The notes below the pieces were generated by a model. That model saw nothing but the letters and a program-made list of their open reading frames with translations. It did not search any database and was not told where the DNA came from. Below are positions 7,218-14,738 of a DNA stretch of 22,545 bases, piece by piece. The stretch spans positions 1 through 22,545 of the forward strand of contig JAWBXA010000014.1 in the NCBI GenBank assembly GCA_038868115.1. Reading direction: 5' to 3'. Position numbers and translations under genes: made by a program. This stretch comes from JAGTQI01 sp038868115 (GTDB lineage: Archaea > Thermoproteota > Bathyarchaeia > Bathyarchaeales > Bathycorpusculaceae). How positions within the stretch are numbered: the stretch's first letter is position 1; each line of letters starts with the position of its first letter.

Positions 7218-7658
7218 CTACTCTCCGGCTTTTCGAGAGTTCAATATAATTTGTCCTCCGGCCTTCTCTATTTTTCCGGCCGCCGATTTAGAGCAAGAAC
7301 CAACCTTAACAATTAATGGTTGTGCCACTTTTCCAGCGCCCAGAAGTTTTGTATAGCCTAAACCTTCCAAGTCTACGAGAATTTTGCCCTCTTTGGTTTT
7401 TCCTCCGTATTTTTCGGCTATCTCTTCAAGTTCTCCAACGTTTATGACTTTCTCTTCGTGTCTTAAGCTTTTAGGCGACGTGAAGCCTTTTTTCCCGAAG
7501 TATTCCGGCTCATATTTGATGACGTATGTCCAGCCGTGTTTGTGGCGTCCGGCTCTTCGACAGCCTTTAGAGCCTGATTTTCTATGCTGTCCTACTCTTC
7601 CGTAGCCGCATGTTCTTGAACCACGTTTTTTGCGGATTTTCCTAAGCTTATGGGGCAT
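7218..7658 (-). CDS. rplO: large ribosomal subunit protein uL15
   Basis: 146 residues. The basic glycine-rich N-terminus (RKKRGSRTCGYGRVGQHRK and onward) is the extension that penetrates 23S rRNA, and the C-terminal half carries the conserved LVDLEGLGYTKLLGAGKV segment. Starts with ATG 2 bases after the stop of the Hsp20-domain gene and precedes secY, as in the archaeal spc operon. Confidence 0.96.
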   Translation of the reverse strand: MPHKLRKIRKKRGSRTCGYGRVGQHRKSGSKGCRRAGRHKHGWTYVIKYEPEYFGKKGFTSPKSLRHEEKVINVGELEEIAEKYGGKTKEGKILVDLEGLGYTKLLGAGKVAQPLIVKVGSCSKSAAGKIEKAGGQIILNSRKAGE

Positions 7659-7660
7659 TT

Positions 7661-8104
7661 TTAACCAGCAACCTTGTTTATTGGCTTCTCTTCTATGGCT
7701 CTCTTTAACTGTATTTCGAGGACTCCATTCTTATATGTTATGTGGGCTACTTCCGGAATCACAGCTTCTGGAAGATTTAAACTTTTATAAAATCTGCGCC
7801 CTTGAGCTTTCGCCGACAAGGTTAGCCGATGATTTTCAGCTTTAACCCTTATGTTTTCCCTTTTGAAGCCTTTAAGCTCCGCAACAACAACTATCTTGTC
7901 TTTTTCCATAAAAATATCTACAAGCGGCTCTGGCTCCCTCCATTTTTTAACCTTAAAACTAAAAGTTTTCAGACCCTTATACTTGTAGGAATGCTGTCTT
8001 GAAGTTTTCAAATTTTCAAACCTGAAAACTTTATCTTCGGCTTTACTATGCCTTTTCACGGTTCTAAACCATTTTGGGCGCTTCTCGCTTTTCCGCCATC
8101 TCAT
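7661..8104 (-). CDS. Hsp20 (alpha-crystallin domain) protein with basic N-terminus inside the ribosomal cluster
   Basis: 147 residues. Residues 58-134 are an alpha-crystallin domain: PLVDIFMEKDKIVVVAELKG, the RFYKSLNLPEAV strand, then ITYKNGVLEIQLKR with the family GVL motif. Residues 1-57 are unusually basic (about 22 Lys/Arg against 5 acidic residues), unlike the hydrophobic N-terminus of most small heat-shock proteins, and the usual C-terminal IxI/V anchor is not clear (it ends PINKVAG). This suggests contact with RNA or the ribosome rather than large oligomers. It sits between uL30 and uL15 and abuts uL15 by 2 bases, so they are co-transcribed. A strong ribosome-binding site (GGGGAGGAG) precedes the ATG, and a TATA-like box lies in the 78-base leader. 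The domain is certain; the ribosome-linked role is inferred. Confidence 0.88.
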   Translation of the reverse strand: MRWRKSEKRPKWFRTVKRHSKAEDKVFRFENLKTSRQHSYKYKGLKTFSFKVKKWREPEPLVDIFMEKDKIVVVAELKGFKRENIRVKAENHRLTLSAKAQGRRFYKSLNLPEAVIPEVAHITYKNGVLEIQLKRAIEEKPINKVAG

Positions 8105-8147
8105 GCTGGTTTCTCCTCCCCTTTAACACAAACGCATCTTCAAACAA

Positions 8148-8159
8148 GCTATAAAAGGT
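8148..8159 (-). promoter_or_regulatory. internal promoter (TATA box) ahead of the Hsp20-domain gene
   Basis: Minus-strand ACCTTTTATAGC lies about 50 bases upstream of the ATG at 8104, in the widest gap inside the ribosomal cluster (78 bases). It predicts a start near 8127 and a short leader with the GGGGAGGAG ribosome-binding site. It would let the Hsp20-domain protein, uL15, SecY and downstream genes be transcribed separately. Confidence 0.45.
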
Positions 8160-8182
8160 ATCGCCCACCACAAACGGAGCCT

Positions 8183-8671
8183 TTAAATCATTCTTTGCAA
8201 AAGCTCGTTTATTTTCTCACCGCGGTATCCAAGTTCGCCGCCCATGCCGTAGCCTTTCTTTATCTTACCCTTAAAACCCTTCGTTGGCGGATGCAGCCTG
8301 AAATATGGCTGAATATTTGGAAGCTTCCAATACTCAACCTTACAATTGTATATTGCGTCCGCAAGCTCCTCCAGGGAGGCATAACCAAGCTTTTTGGCGT
8401 AGTCGTCCGTCAACTTTTTGTTTCCAACAAGTCTACCTCTCTCCGTCAACAGCGTCGTCAACGTTTCTTTAGAGATTTCACCCCATGTGACAAAACTTTG
8501 GGCTGTTTTTAACATTCCAATGAAAGAAGGTCTGTCATCAATCAAGACTGCGTAGTTGTTCCTTTTTAGGTTCAGCATTTTTAGGGTTTCTCTAACCTGT
8601 AGGGGCGCGCTTATGATTCCGCGGACGCGTACGGCCGCTATGCATTTGCGGCTTTCAGTCTCTTCTGGCAT
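8183..8671 (-). CDS. rpmD: large ribosomal subunit protein uL30, archaeal type
   Basis: 162 residues, the long archaeal/eukaryotic form (eukaryotic L7). Seen: CIAAVRVRGIISAPLQVRETLKMLNL, a conserved core binding 23S rRNA helices, then NYAVLIDDRPSFIGMLKTAQSFVTWGEI and the C-terminal RLHPPTKGFKGKIKKGYGMGGELG. ATG start directly after the uS5 stop. Followed by the Hsp20-domain gene instead of uL15, which is unusual. Confidence 0.96.
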   Translation of the reverse strand: MPEETESRKCIAAVRVRGIISAPLQVRETLKMLNLKRNNYAVLIDDRPSFIGMLKTAQSFVTWGEISKETLTTLLTERGRLVGNKKLTDDYAKKLGYASLEELADAIYNCKVEYWKLPNIQPYFRLHPPTKGFKGKIKKGYGMGGELGYRGEKINELLQRMI

Positions 8672-8672
8672 G

Positions 8673-9308
8673 CTATTTCACCCAGTCCATTGGTGTTATT
8701 AGGCTGTAGGTCTTCTTCAAAGCGTCAAAAACCGCATATGCAAATGATGGAACAGTTCTTGTTGAGCCGTAACTTCTTGTCCAACAATCCTTTATTCCTG
8801 CAAGCCCGAGAATCACTTTTGCAACTTCGCTGGCAACCAAGCCCAAGCCTCTCGGTCCGGGGATTATAACGACCCTTACGCCTCCACATTTGCCTTCAAC
8901 TTGGAACGGTACAGAGTGGGGTTTTCCGCATCCGCATTCCCAGCTGCCGCATCCACGCCTTATCGGAACAAGATTTAGCCTAGCGTCGGCAGCCGCCTTC
9001 TCTATTGCCGTCCGCACCTGGCTTGCCTTCCCAGCCCCAAGCCCAATGTAGCCATCCCTGTTCCCAACAGCAACCATCGCCTTAAACCTAGACTTTTCAC
9101 CAGCATCTGTCTGCTTCTGCACAAGATTTATGTTTATGACCTCTTCCTGGAGGTCTGGAAGTAAAGCATCAACAATCTGAGGCTCCCTTATGGGTAAGCC
9201 TTCCATAAAAACCTCTTCAATAGAGGTTATCTTACCCTCCTGAATTAGTTTTCCAAGACGGGTTTTAGGAACCCACTCCTCTAAGCCTTTAGTCCTATCC
9301 ACTGCCAC
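8673..9308 (-). CDS. rpsE: small ribosomal subunit protein uS5
   Basis: About 211 residues. Seen: EWVPKTRLGKLIQEGKITSIEEVF at the N-terminus, the S5 RNA-binding domain with FKAMVAVGNRDGYIGLGAGKASQV, a cysteine cluster (GCGSWECGCGKPHS plus a later CGG) that probably binds zinc as in other archaeal uS5, and the C-terminal GIKDCWTRSYGSTRT. The frame is open to a TTG at 9338, but the GTG at 9308 has an ideal GGAGGT 7 bases ahead (9316-9321) and gives a family-like N-terminus, so it is preferred; a second GTG at 9302 is also possible. It overlaps the uL18 end by 14 bases. Confidence 0.95.
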   Translation of the reverse strand: MAVDRTKGLEEWVPKTRLGKLIQEGKITSIEEVFMEGLPIREPQIVDALLPDLQEEVININLVQKQTDAGEKSRFKAMVAVGNRDGYIGLGAGKASQVRTAIEKAAADARLNLVPIRRGCGSWECGCGKPHSVPFQVEGKCGGVRVVIIPGPRGLGLVASEVAKVILGLAGIKDCWTRSYGSTRTVPSFAYAVFDALKKTYSLITPMDWVK

Positions 9309-9912
9309 TGCTCTTACCTCCACTCTTAAAGGCGGCAATCACAGCCTTCTTAACATCGGCAAAATGTTCTGGAAGACTTTCAGGAGGAACCTTATTCTTA
9401 AGGTATTCAGAGAACGCCGCCGTATACTTTTCAGTGTCTGCTGAAAGCATTTTTGCATACTGGGCTATATGCATTCCTTTGATTCTATTTTCATCCGGCA
9501 GCTTCTCCTCCCCATGTGGAACATTCAAACCAGCGTCCAAAACGCCTTTAAGGGCTGCAAAAACCCTTGCACCCTTCGTTGGAGAGTGCAGCCCAATGTC
9601 TAGAACCGCCTCTTCTATGCCTTGTGCTTTAGCTTTCAACCCACACAAAAGTCCCGTTAAATAGGCTGCTGGAAGATTACCCCTAGGAGCTTTCCAACCA
9701 TACTCTCTTAGGAGCTCCCTACTGTGGGCTGAAACCAAAACTTCGTCGCCGTGGGGTTTAGCGGCAACTATTTGGACAATAATGTTTTTGAGTGTGCCGC
9801 GGACCACAAGCCTAGGCTTTCTGGAAAGAATTAAGGCTTTTCTTTTCCGATAGTCTGTTTTGCCCTCTCTTCTTCTGCGGTATGGCACGCTATAGCGGGA
9901 ACTCTTCGCCAT
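9295..9912 (-). CDS. rplR: large ribosomal subunit protein uL18
   Basis: About 205 residues, archaeal length; binds 5S rRNA. Seen: the basic YRRRREGKTDYRKRKALILS N-terminus, the 5S-binding core LVVRGTLKNIIVQIV, and LDIGLHSPTKGARVFAALKGVLDAGL. The frame is open to a TTG at 9927, but the ATG at 9912 follows GGAGG by 8 bases and overlaps the eL19 stop (TGATG), so it is chosen. Confidence 0.96.
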   Translation of the reverse strand: MAKSSRYSVPYRRRREGKTDYRKRKALILSRKPRLVVRGTLKNIIVQIVAAKPHGDEVLVSAHSRELLREYGWKAPRGNLPAAYLTGLLCGLKAKAQGIEEAVLDIGLHSPTKGARVFAALKGVLDAGLNVPHGEEKLPDENRIKGMHIAQYAKMLSADTEKYTAAFSEYLKNKVPPESLPEHFADVKKAVIAAFKSGGKSSGSG

Positions 9913-10367
9913 CAACGTTTCCTCCAAAGGTCATGAGCTTTTAGGAACCTTTCCATGTCAGCAACGGACGTGAACCGCCCACTCTTAATCATTGTGTAAA
10001 GCTTTCGGTAGGTGCTTTCAGTGATCACCTTGTTGGCTTTTAACTCGCGAAGCCTCTTTCGTAAGGCGCGAACCTTATTCATCCAAGACTCCTTTTTAGA
10101 AATTTTAGCTTTGGCTGCGCCGCTTCTGCTTCCAGGACCTCGCCTCAAGCCCTTCTTCTTTTTTTGGTGAATAATTCTCGCTCTTGCCCTGCTGACACCT
10201 TTCTTCTTTAAAGGCTTAATCACGCCTTCATGAATTAACTTTCTAATCTCTTCGCGGGTTATAGCGGCTTCAACATCCTCTATCCTATTGGGATCTATCC
10301 AAACCCTATCTTCGCCAACCTTCAATATCTGAGCCGCTAGCCGTCTCTGACTCTTCAGACTTGTCAT
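9912..10367 (-). CDS. rpl19e: large ribosomal subunit protein eL19
   Basis: 151 residues. The LKSQRRLAAQILKVGEDRVW N-terminus, IEDVEAAITREEIRKLI and the basic GVSRARARIIHQKKKKG and GPGSRSGAAKAKISKKESW segments identify eL19, which binds 23S rRNA and forms a bridge to the small subunit. The ATG overlaps the eL32 stop (ATGA), and the gene overlaps uL18 by one base; translational coupling is likely. Confidence 0.97.
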   Translation of the reverse strand: MTSLKSQRRLAAQILKVGEDRVWIDPNRIEDVEAAITREEIRKLIHEGVIKPLKKKGVSRARARIIHQKKKKGLRRGPGSRSGAAKAKISKKESWMNKVRALRKRLRELKANKVITESTYRKLYTMIKSGRFTSVADMERFLKAHDLWRKR

Positions 10368-10909
10368 CGTTCCTCTTTCCCTCCCTCGCTTTTCTCTGCT
10401 CTTTTTCGCTTAGTCTTGGGCTTAGACTCCTTCTTTTTCTCTTCCGCTTCTTTTTCGGCCTTTTGCTCTTCTTCAGCCTCGGCTTTCTCCGTTTCCTCTT
10501 CCGCCTCTTTTTCTTTAGCTCCCACATTTAAAACGGTAATTTTCTTCTTCCGTGCTTCTGCAAGAATTTGCATTCTGGTTCTTCTGCCAACAGTGTGGGC
10601 AATTCGCACGGCTCGGGTTTTGGGATTAACCCCTTTAAGCTCATCAACATTATGCACCAAAACCTCTTCATAACCAGATGGATGGAGTCCCCTAGCGGCT
10701 TTCGGTCCTCTATACCCGACGTTTACGGTTTGGGGCCATCCCTTAATTTTTCTCCGCATCTTGTTGTCTATGCCTTTCGGTCTGCGCCAGTTTTCCTTTA
10801 TCCGGTCGTAACGCCAGCTTTCCTGTCGAACAAAGTCCGGCTTTTTCTTCTTCAGCTTAGCCCTCATCTTCAAGGCTTTTTCTACAACGGCTGCGTTCTG
10901 TTCTTTCAC
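10364..10909 (-). CDS. rpl32e: large ribosomal subunit protein eL32 with a long charged C-terminal tail
   Basis: 181 residues. The core includes PDFVRQESWRYDRIKENWRR, the KIKGWPQTVNVGYRGPKAARG stretch and LHPSGYEEVLVHNVDEL, all conserved in eL32. From about residue 132 the protein continues as a Glu/Lys/Ala-rich low-complexity tail of some 50 residues (EKEAEEETEKAEAEEEQ and onward), predicted to be helical or disordered. GTG start overlapping the uL6 stop (GTGA). Confidence 0.95.
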   Translation of the reverse strand: MKEQNAAVVEKALKMRAKLKKKKPDFVRQESWRYDRIKENWRRPKGIDNKMRRKIKGWPQTVNVGYRGPKAARGLHPSGYEEVLVHNVDELKGVNPKTRAVRIAHTVGRRTRMQILAEARKKKITVLNVGAKEKEAEEETEKAEAEEEQKAEKEAEEKKKESKPKTKRKRAEKSEGGKEER

Positions 10910-11454
10910 GCTTCTATTCCCTCGCTTTTCTCGTATAGGTATATGCCGTCCAAGAAGACGCGGGGATCTTTTCTCCGCACTTTTGTGGCTTGCTCTATGT
11001 TTGCGGCTGTTTGGCTTACCTCTTCAAGGTTTATCCCTTGAACAATTACGTCATCGCCAGAAACCTTCACTTTTGCATTGCCAACAATTTTCGCCTTCCT
11101 TGGGTTTCTCTCACCGGTAAAGTTCTCGATTAACACCATTCCATCTTGAACTTTGACAGAAATTGGGAAGTGGGAGAAAACTATCTTCAACTTGTACGTG
11201 AAGCCTTTCCTAACTCCGGTAATCATGTTATTAATATGAGCGTGAATTGTGCCAACTAGGGCGCTCTCCTTTTTCCGAGGCCAGTTAGCCCAAATACGAA
11301 GGCTTTTGCCTTGGAGCTCCATTGAGACAGGCGCGTATGAAAAGTCTCTAATCAGGGTTCCTTTCGCGCCTTTAACCGTCACTTTCTTGCCTTCTAGGGT
11401 TAATTCCACGTCATCTGGAATTTGAACGACTTTCGAGACTTCAACAGCCCGCAT
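10906..11454 (-). CDS. rplF: large ribosomal subunit protein uL6
   Basis: 182 residues with two L6 domains. Seen: VQIPDDVELTLEGKKVTVKG at the start, GTIHAHINNMITGVRKGFTYKLKIV in the middle, and the archaeal IVQGINLEEVSQTAANIEQAT with DPRVFLDGIYLYEK near the end. ATG start with a full AGGAGGT ribosome-binding site, 12 bases after the uS8 stop. Confidence 0.97.
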   Translation of the reverse strand: MRAVEVSKVVQIPDDVELTLEGKKVTVKGAKGTLIRDFSYAPVSMELQGKSLRIWANWPRKKESALVGTIHAHINNMITGVRKGFTYKLKIVFSHFPISVKVQDGMVLIENFTGERNPRKAKIVGNAKVKVSGDDVIVQGINLEEVSQTAANIEQATKVRRKDPRVFLDGIYLYEKSEGIEA

Positions 11455-11466
11455 TTGTCAAACCTC

Positions 11467-11850
11467 CTAGTAAACGTAGGCTAAGAGTCTGCCTCCAATG
11501 CCCTTTTCTTTAGCTTCCCTGTGGGATAATACCCCTCTAGGAGTTGAGATTATTAAGAGGCCAACTTCTCTGGATGGCAGAAACTTCTTCTCCCAGCCTT
11601 CAATTTCATCAACTTTAACGGCAAAACGGGGTCTTATGGCGCCGCACTTGTTTATTCTGCCTAAAAGTTGTACTTTAAACTTTCCGGAGCGCCCATCGTC
11701 TATAAATTCAAACTCGCCGATGTAGCCGTTTAACTGCATAACCCTCAAGACTTTGCCTAAAAGTTTAGAGGCTGGGCTAATTACACATTCACGTTTGTTA
11801 CGCATCTCGTTGTTCAAGATTGTTGTTAAGCCGTTTGACAGCACGTCCAT
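11467..11850 (-). CDS. rpsH: small ribosomal subunit protein uS8
   Basis: About 127 residues. Seen: MDVLSNGLTTILNNEMRNKR, ASKLLGKVLRVMQLNGYIGEFEF, GAIRPRFAVK, and the C-terminal ISTPRGVLSHREAKEKGIGGRLLAYVY, which binds 16S rRNA helix 21. The frame is open to a TTG at 11886 and an ATG at 11871, but the ATG at 11850 aligns with the family start (MDPLANAL-type), has GAGG 8 bases ahead and lies 13 bases after the uS14 stop, so it is preferred. Confidence 0.96.
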   Translation of the reverse strand: MDVLSNGLTTILNNEMRNKRECVISPASKLLGKVLRVMQLNGYIGEFEFIDDGRSGKFKVQLLGRINKCGAIRPRFAVKVDEIEGWEKKFLPSREVGLLIISTPRGVLSHREAKEKGIGGRLLAYVY

Positions 11851-11863
11851 TGTGCTTTCCTCA

Positions 11864-12028
11864 TCACTCATATTTTTGGAAACCAAGCTTCTTTGCTACT
11901 TCCCTAAAACAATGCCTACACAAATATAAATTATAACGCCGGATAATAGGCCCGTAAGAGCCGCATCTAACACATGGCCTAGCGCCTTTGCCGTATTTTC
12001 TTTCCTTTTTAGGTTTCTTTTTACCCAT
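11864..12028 (-). CDS. rpsN: small ribosomal subunit protein uS14, zinc-binding archaeal type
   Basis: A 54-residue protein starting MGKKKPKKERKYGKGARPC and ending FREVAKKLGFQKYE. The two CxxC pairs (C19/C22 and C37/C40) bind one zinc, and the CVRCG and LCRHCFREVAKKLGF segments are diagnostic of the C+ form of uS14. The ATG at 12028 follows an AGAGGGAG ribosome-binding site. It fills the gap between uL5 and uS8 exactly where archaea keep uS14; the TGA at 11866-11864 precedes the chosen uS8 start. Confidence 0.97.
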   Translation of the reverse strand: MGKKKPKKERKYGKGARPCVRCGSYGPIIRRYNLYLCRHCFREVAKKLGFQKYE

Positions 12029-12047
12029 AAAACTCCCTCTGCACAGC

Positions 12048-12587
12048 CTAGACTATTTCAACCCCCAAAGTGTCTTTAACAAAAACCATAGCCTCCTCGG
12101 GCGTTAAGACGTGTCTTGAACCTATTTTCGCTTGGCATCTACGCCTATTTTTAACACGCCACCCAGGTCGGCTCAGTGAAACGCAAACGTCCATGCCGAA
12201 TATTCCAATTTCTGGGTCATATTTGACCCCGGGAATTTCTATGTGCTCCTTTATCCCAAAGGCAAAGTTTCCATACTTGTCAAAACAGCTTTTCGGGACT
12301 TTGTAATCAACCACATGTAAAACTCTTTTTAGGAACTCTATGGCTTTCTGCTTTCTAAGCGTGACAATGCAAGCCATCGGTTCGCCTCTTCTTATTCCAA
12401 AATCCCTAATGGTTTTCTTTGCCTTCCTCTTGCACGGTGTCTGGCCAGTTAAATCCTTCAACACCTTTGCAGCTTTTTCAAGGGGCTCTCCGGATTTCCC
12501 AACACTTATGTTGACGACAATCTTGTCTATCCTTGGTTTAAGCATCGGGTTTTCTTCCCATCTTTTCCTAATCTCGTCCTCAGACAT
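12048..12587 (-). CDS. rplE: large ribosomal subunit protein uL5
   Basis: 179 residues. Seen: MLKPRIDKIVVNISVGKSGE, LTGQTPCKRKAKKTIRDFGIRRGEP, FGIKEHIEIPGVKYDPEIGIFGMDV, and the C-terminal LTPEEAMVFVKDTLGVEIV. uL5 binds 5S rRNA and the P-site tRNA region. ATG start 1 base after the eS4 stop; followed by uS14. Confidence 0.97.
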   Translation of the reverse strand: MSEDEIRKRWEENPMLKPRIDKIVVNISVGKSGEPLEKAAKVLKDLTGQTPCKRKAKKTIRDFGIRRGEPMACIVTLRKQKAIEFLKRVLHVVDYKVPKSCFDKYGNFAFGIKEHIEIPGVKYDPEIGIFGMDVCVSLSRPGWRVKNRRRCQAKIGSRHVLTPEEAMVFVKDTLGVEIV

Positions 12588-12588
12588 T

Positions 12589-13347
12589 TTATTGAGCCCT
12601 CGGTAGGGATATCAAGGGTTTTGTCTCACCTATTGCAAAAACGAACTCCAGCACCGTCTGGTAGCGGTTGCCCTTCTCGTCCTCTACTGTAACTATGGCA
12701 TCCTTGCGTTTTTTACCCTTAACCTTCTCAATTTCAATAATTCTGCCACATTTCCCCATGTTTTTGCCGCCGGTAATTATCACATAATCGTTTTCCTTCA
12801 CTTTGATATGTTCGAGAATTTGCCTATCTGGAAGGCTAATCTTGACCGTGTCAAAAGTGCTGTAGACATCCTCTTGGGGGTTCTTTGGGTCAGCAACTCT
12901 AACGAGAATATTTGAGCCGTCATGGAGGTTCAGTTGTATATGCCCATTTTTCACCATGGTTTTGTTCTCTATTCTACAGAGCTTAAAGCTGGCTTCCTCC
13001 TTGCTTATGGGGTGAAGGATTAAGCCCTTATGGGATGGCAAAATGCGGAAATGCTTGTCCAAATCTGGAAGGGAAACTACATCCATAAGGCCCGTCGGAA
13101 ACTTGTCATCCCGTCTAACCCTCCCATCAACGTAAACCTTTCCTTGTGCGACTATTATTTTGGCTTCCCTTCTTGTTTTTGCAACTCCCAAAATGTCACG
13201 CAAAAGAAGAGTTATGGGCAAACAGTTTTCAAGAGAATGGGGACCAGGGGTTGGCTTTACAACCCAAACAAATTCTTTTCTATGTATTGGCCAGATTTTC
13301 GGCGATGGCTTTCGTTTAAGGGTTGTTGAGCCGCCTTTTCTACCCAA
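12589..13347 (-). CDS. rps4e: small ribosomal subunit protein eS4
   Basis: 252 residues. Starts GRKGGSTTLKRKPSPKIWPI, then an S4 RNA-binding domain around residues 45-90 (KTRREAKIIVAQGKVYVDGR), a central eS4 domain, and a KOW segment near 185 (YVIITGGKNMGKCGRIIEIE). The start is TTG (the only option matching the family start) and overlaps the uL24 stop by 8 bases, with GGAG upstream inside uL24. Full length. Confidence 0.95.
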   Translation of the reverse strand: MGRKGGSTTLKRKPSPKIWPIHRKEFVWVVKPTPGPHSLENCLPITLLLRDILGVAKTRREAKIIVAQGKVYVDGRVRRDDKFPTGLMDVVSLPDLDKHFRILPSHKGLILHPISKEEASFKLCRIENKTMVKNGHIQLNLHDGSNILVRVADPKNPQEDVYSTFDTVKISLPDRQILEHIKVKENDYVIITGGKNMGKCGRIIEIEKVKGKKRKDAIVTVEDEKGNRYQTVLEFVFAIGETKPLISLPRAQ

Positions 13348-13960
13348 GTTCAGACTCCTCCGCCTTTTTGCGTCTTCTTACAGACTTTTCCTTTTTCTCC
13401 GGCGCTTTTTCCTCCACTTTTCCTTCACCCTTTTCCTTCGGCTTCTTTACAGCTCTTTTTCTTTTCGTTGGCTTCTTCTCTTCGGGTGGCAGCTCTTCTA
13501 CTGGAGGCTTTTCCTCAGCTGGTTTCTCTTCAACAGCCCTAACTACCTCTTCTGGGGGTTTCTCCACGATTTTTTCTGCAACTTCTTTGGCTTTCTTCCG
13601 CCTTTCAAGAATCTTTTTCCGCCACTTGTCGTCAAGGTTAAGCTTTGTTATCATAACCTTTGAGGGGTGAACTGGAATGAAAACTGTTGAGCCGTCAACT
13701 TTTTCACGAGTTAAGCCTTCAATGTAAATCTTGAACTTTTTCCTATCAACACGGGCAACCTTCCCCTCAAATCCTTTATGATCCCCTCTTAAAACGTGGA
13801 CGGTGTCGCCACTTCTCACTGGAAGGCTTCTTGTTCCATAGGATTTTCTTAGCTCCGGTGATAGGGGAGCCGCAAAATGTTTGTAGCGTATGTGGTCTGG
13901 AGCTTGGAAAAGTATTTTCCTTTGTTTTGAAGGTTTAGATGTTTTTGCTAGCGCTTGCAT
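13340..13960 (-). CDS. rplX: large ribosomal subunit protein uL24 with a long Pro/Glu/Lys-rich tail
   Basis: 206 residues. The core (about 1-120) has APLSPELRKSYGTRSLPVRSGD, the KOW motif TVHVLRGDHKGFEGKVARVD, and VDGSTVFIPVHPSKVMITKL. Archaeal uL24 is normally near 120 residues; here about 80 extra residues follow, rich in EKPP, EEKPP and basic runs, without obvious fold. The frame is intact throughout and ends across the eS4 start, so the tail is real. ATG start 15 bases after uL14. Confidence 0.94.
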   Translation of the reverse strand: MQALAKTSKPSKQRKILFQAPDHIRYKHFAAPLSPELRKSYGTRSLPVRSGDTVHVLRGDHKGFEGKVARVDRKKFKIYIEGLTREKVDGSTVFIPVHPSKVMITKLNLDDKWRKKILERRKKAKEVAEKIVEKPPEEVVRAVEEKPAEEKPPVEELPPEEKKPTKRKRAVKKPKEKGEGKVEEKAPEKKEKSVRRRKKAEESELG

Positions 13961-13975
13961 AACAATTTCACCACT

Positions 13976-14416
13976 CTATACTATGATGCTGGCGGCGCTC
14001 GCTATTCTCGGCCACCTTTCAGCCGCCTCCTTTGCCACCGGCCCGCGAATTTCAGAGCCTTTCATCTCGCCCTCCGGCGTTATTATCACTGCCGCATTAT
14101 CCTCGAACTGCACCCAGACGCCGTCAGCCCTTCGGAAGGGCATCCTCTGCCTAACTACAACCGCTTGGAAGATTTTCTTCCGCATGTCAGGAGTGCCATG
14201 CCTAACCGAAACTGTTATGCGGTCGCCTACAGCGGCGGAAGGCACACGCTTAAGTCTACCCTTATAACCCATAACCTGTATAAGGCGAAGTTCCCGGGCT
14301 CCAGTGTTGTCTGCACATTTCAGAATTGAGCCGGCTGGCAACCCCCTGGAGATTTTTGGTCTTTGACCAATTACTCCTTTTGCAACCAAGCCCCTTGTTT
14401 TCGCCTTCGCCGCCAT
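13976..14416 (-). CDS. rplN: large ribosomal subunit protein uL14
   Basis: 146 residues. Seen: AGSILKCADNTGARELRLIQV (the family signature), the VGDRITVSVRHGTP loop, VVVRQRMPFRRADGVWVQFEDNAAV and GSEIRGPVAKEAAERWPRIASAA. Longer than bacterial L14 by an N-terminal archaeal extension. uL14 sits at the factor-binding side of the large subunit. ATG start immediately after uS17. Confidence 0.97.
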   Translation of the reverse strand: MAAKAKTRGLVAKGVIGQRPKISRGLPAGSILKCADNTGARELRLIQVMGYKGRLKRVPSAAVGDRITVSVRHGTPDMRKKIFQAVVVRQRMPFRRADGVWVQFEDNAAVIITPEGEMKGSEIRGPVAKEAAERWPRIASAASIIV

Positions 14417-14417
14417 C

Positions 14418-14738
14418 TTATTTCGCCTCCTCTTTCTTCTCTACAACTACAAAGGAGACTGTCTTGCTTATTGGGCGGCATTCAGCTATTACGACACGGT
14501 CTCCTTCTTTCGCGTCTATGCATGGCGGATTATGGGAGGGAATGCGACTGCGCCGCCTTTCATACCGCATGAACTTTGGAACATACTTCAAATAATCGTG
14601 ACGTACTATGACGGTTTTATCCATTTTAGCGCTTACAACTACGCCTTCTAATATGCGACCTCTTATTGTAAGACTTCCATGGAATGGACAGTTTCTGTCA
14701 TTGCAGGTTTTCTTGGGCTTCTTAAAGGTTAGCGCCAT
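14418..14738 (-). CDS. rpsQ: small ribosomal subunit protein uS17
   Basis: About 106 residues. Seen: CNDRNCPFHGSLTIRGRILEG, then VVSAKMDKTVIVRHDYLKYVPKF, RRRSRIPSHNPPCIDAKEGD and IAECRPISKTVSFVVVE. The frame is open to a TTG at 14744, but the ATG at 14738 follows AGGAGG by 8 bases and overlaps the Rpp29 stop (TGATG), so it is chosen. Confidence 0.96.
   Translation of the reverse strand: MALTFKKPKKTCNDRNCPFHGSLTIRGRILEGVVVSAKMDKTVIVRHDYLKYVPKFMRYERRRSRIPSHNPPCIDAKEGDRVVIAECRPISKTVSFVVVEKKEEAK

Noticed and set aside
6760..7356. 198-codon plus-strand frame opposite secY and uL15
   Set aside because: Antisense shadow of highly conserved genes. It spans the secY/uL15 boundary without any feature of its own.
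10306..10527. 73-codon minus-strand frame of almost pure Lys/Arg, overlapping eL32
   Set aside because: It is a shifted reading of the Glu/Lys-rich eL32 tail on the same strand. I considered a frameshifted extension of eL32 but the normal frame ends properly at the eL19 start.
13160..13663. Long plus-strand open frame, Phe/Leu-rich, opposite eS4 and uL24
   Set aside because: It lies antisense to two clear ribosomal-protein genes. Its composition (runs of F, L, R) is the complement of Lys/Glu-rich codons, so it is a shadow.
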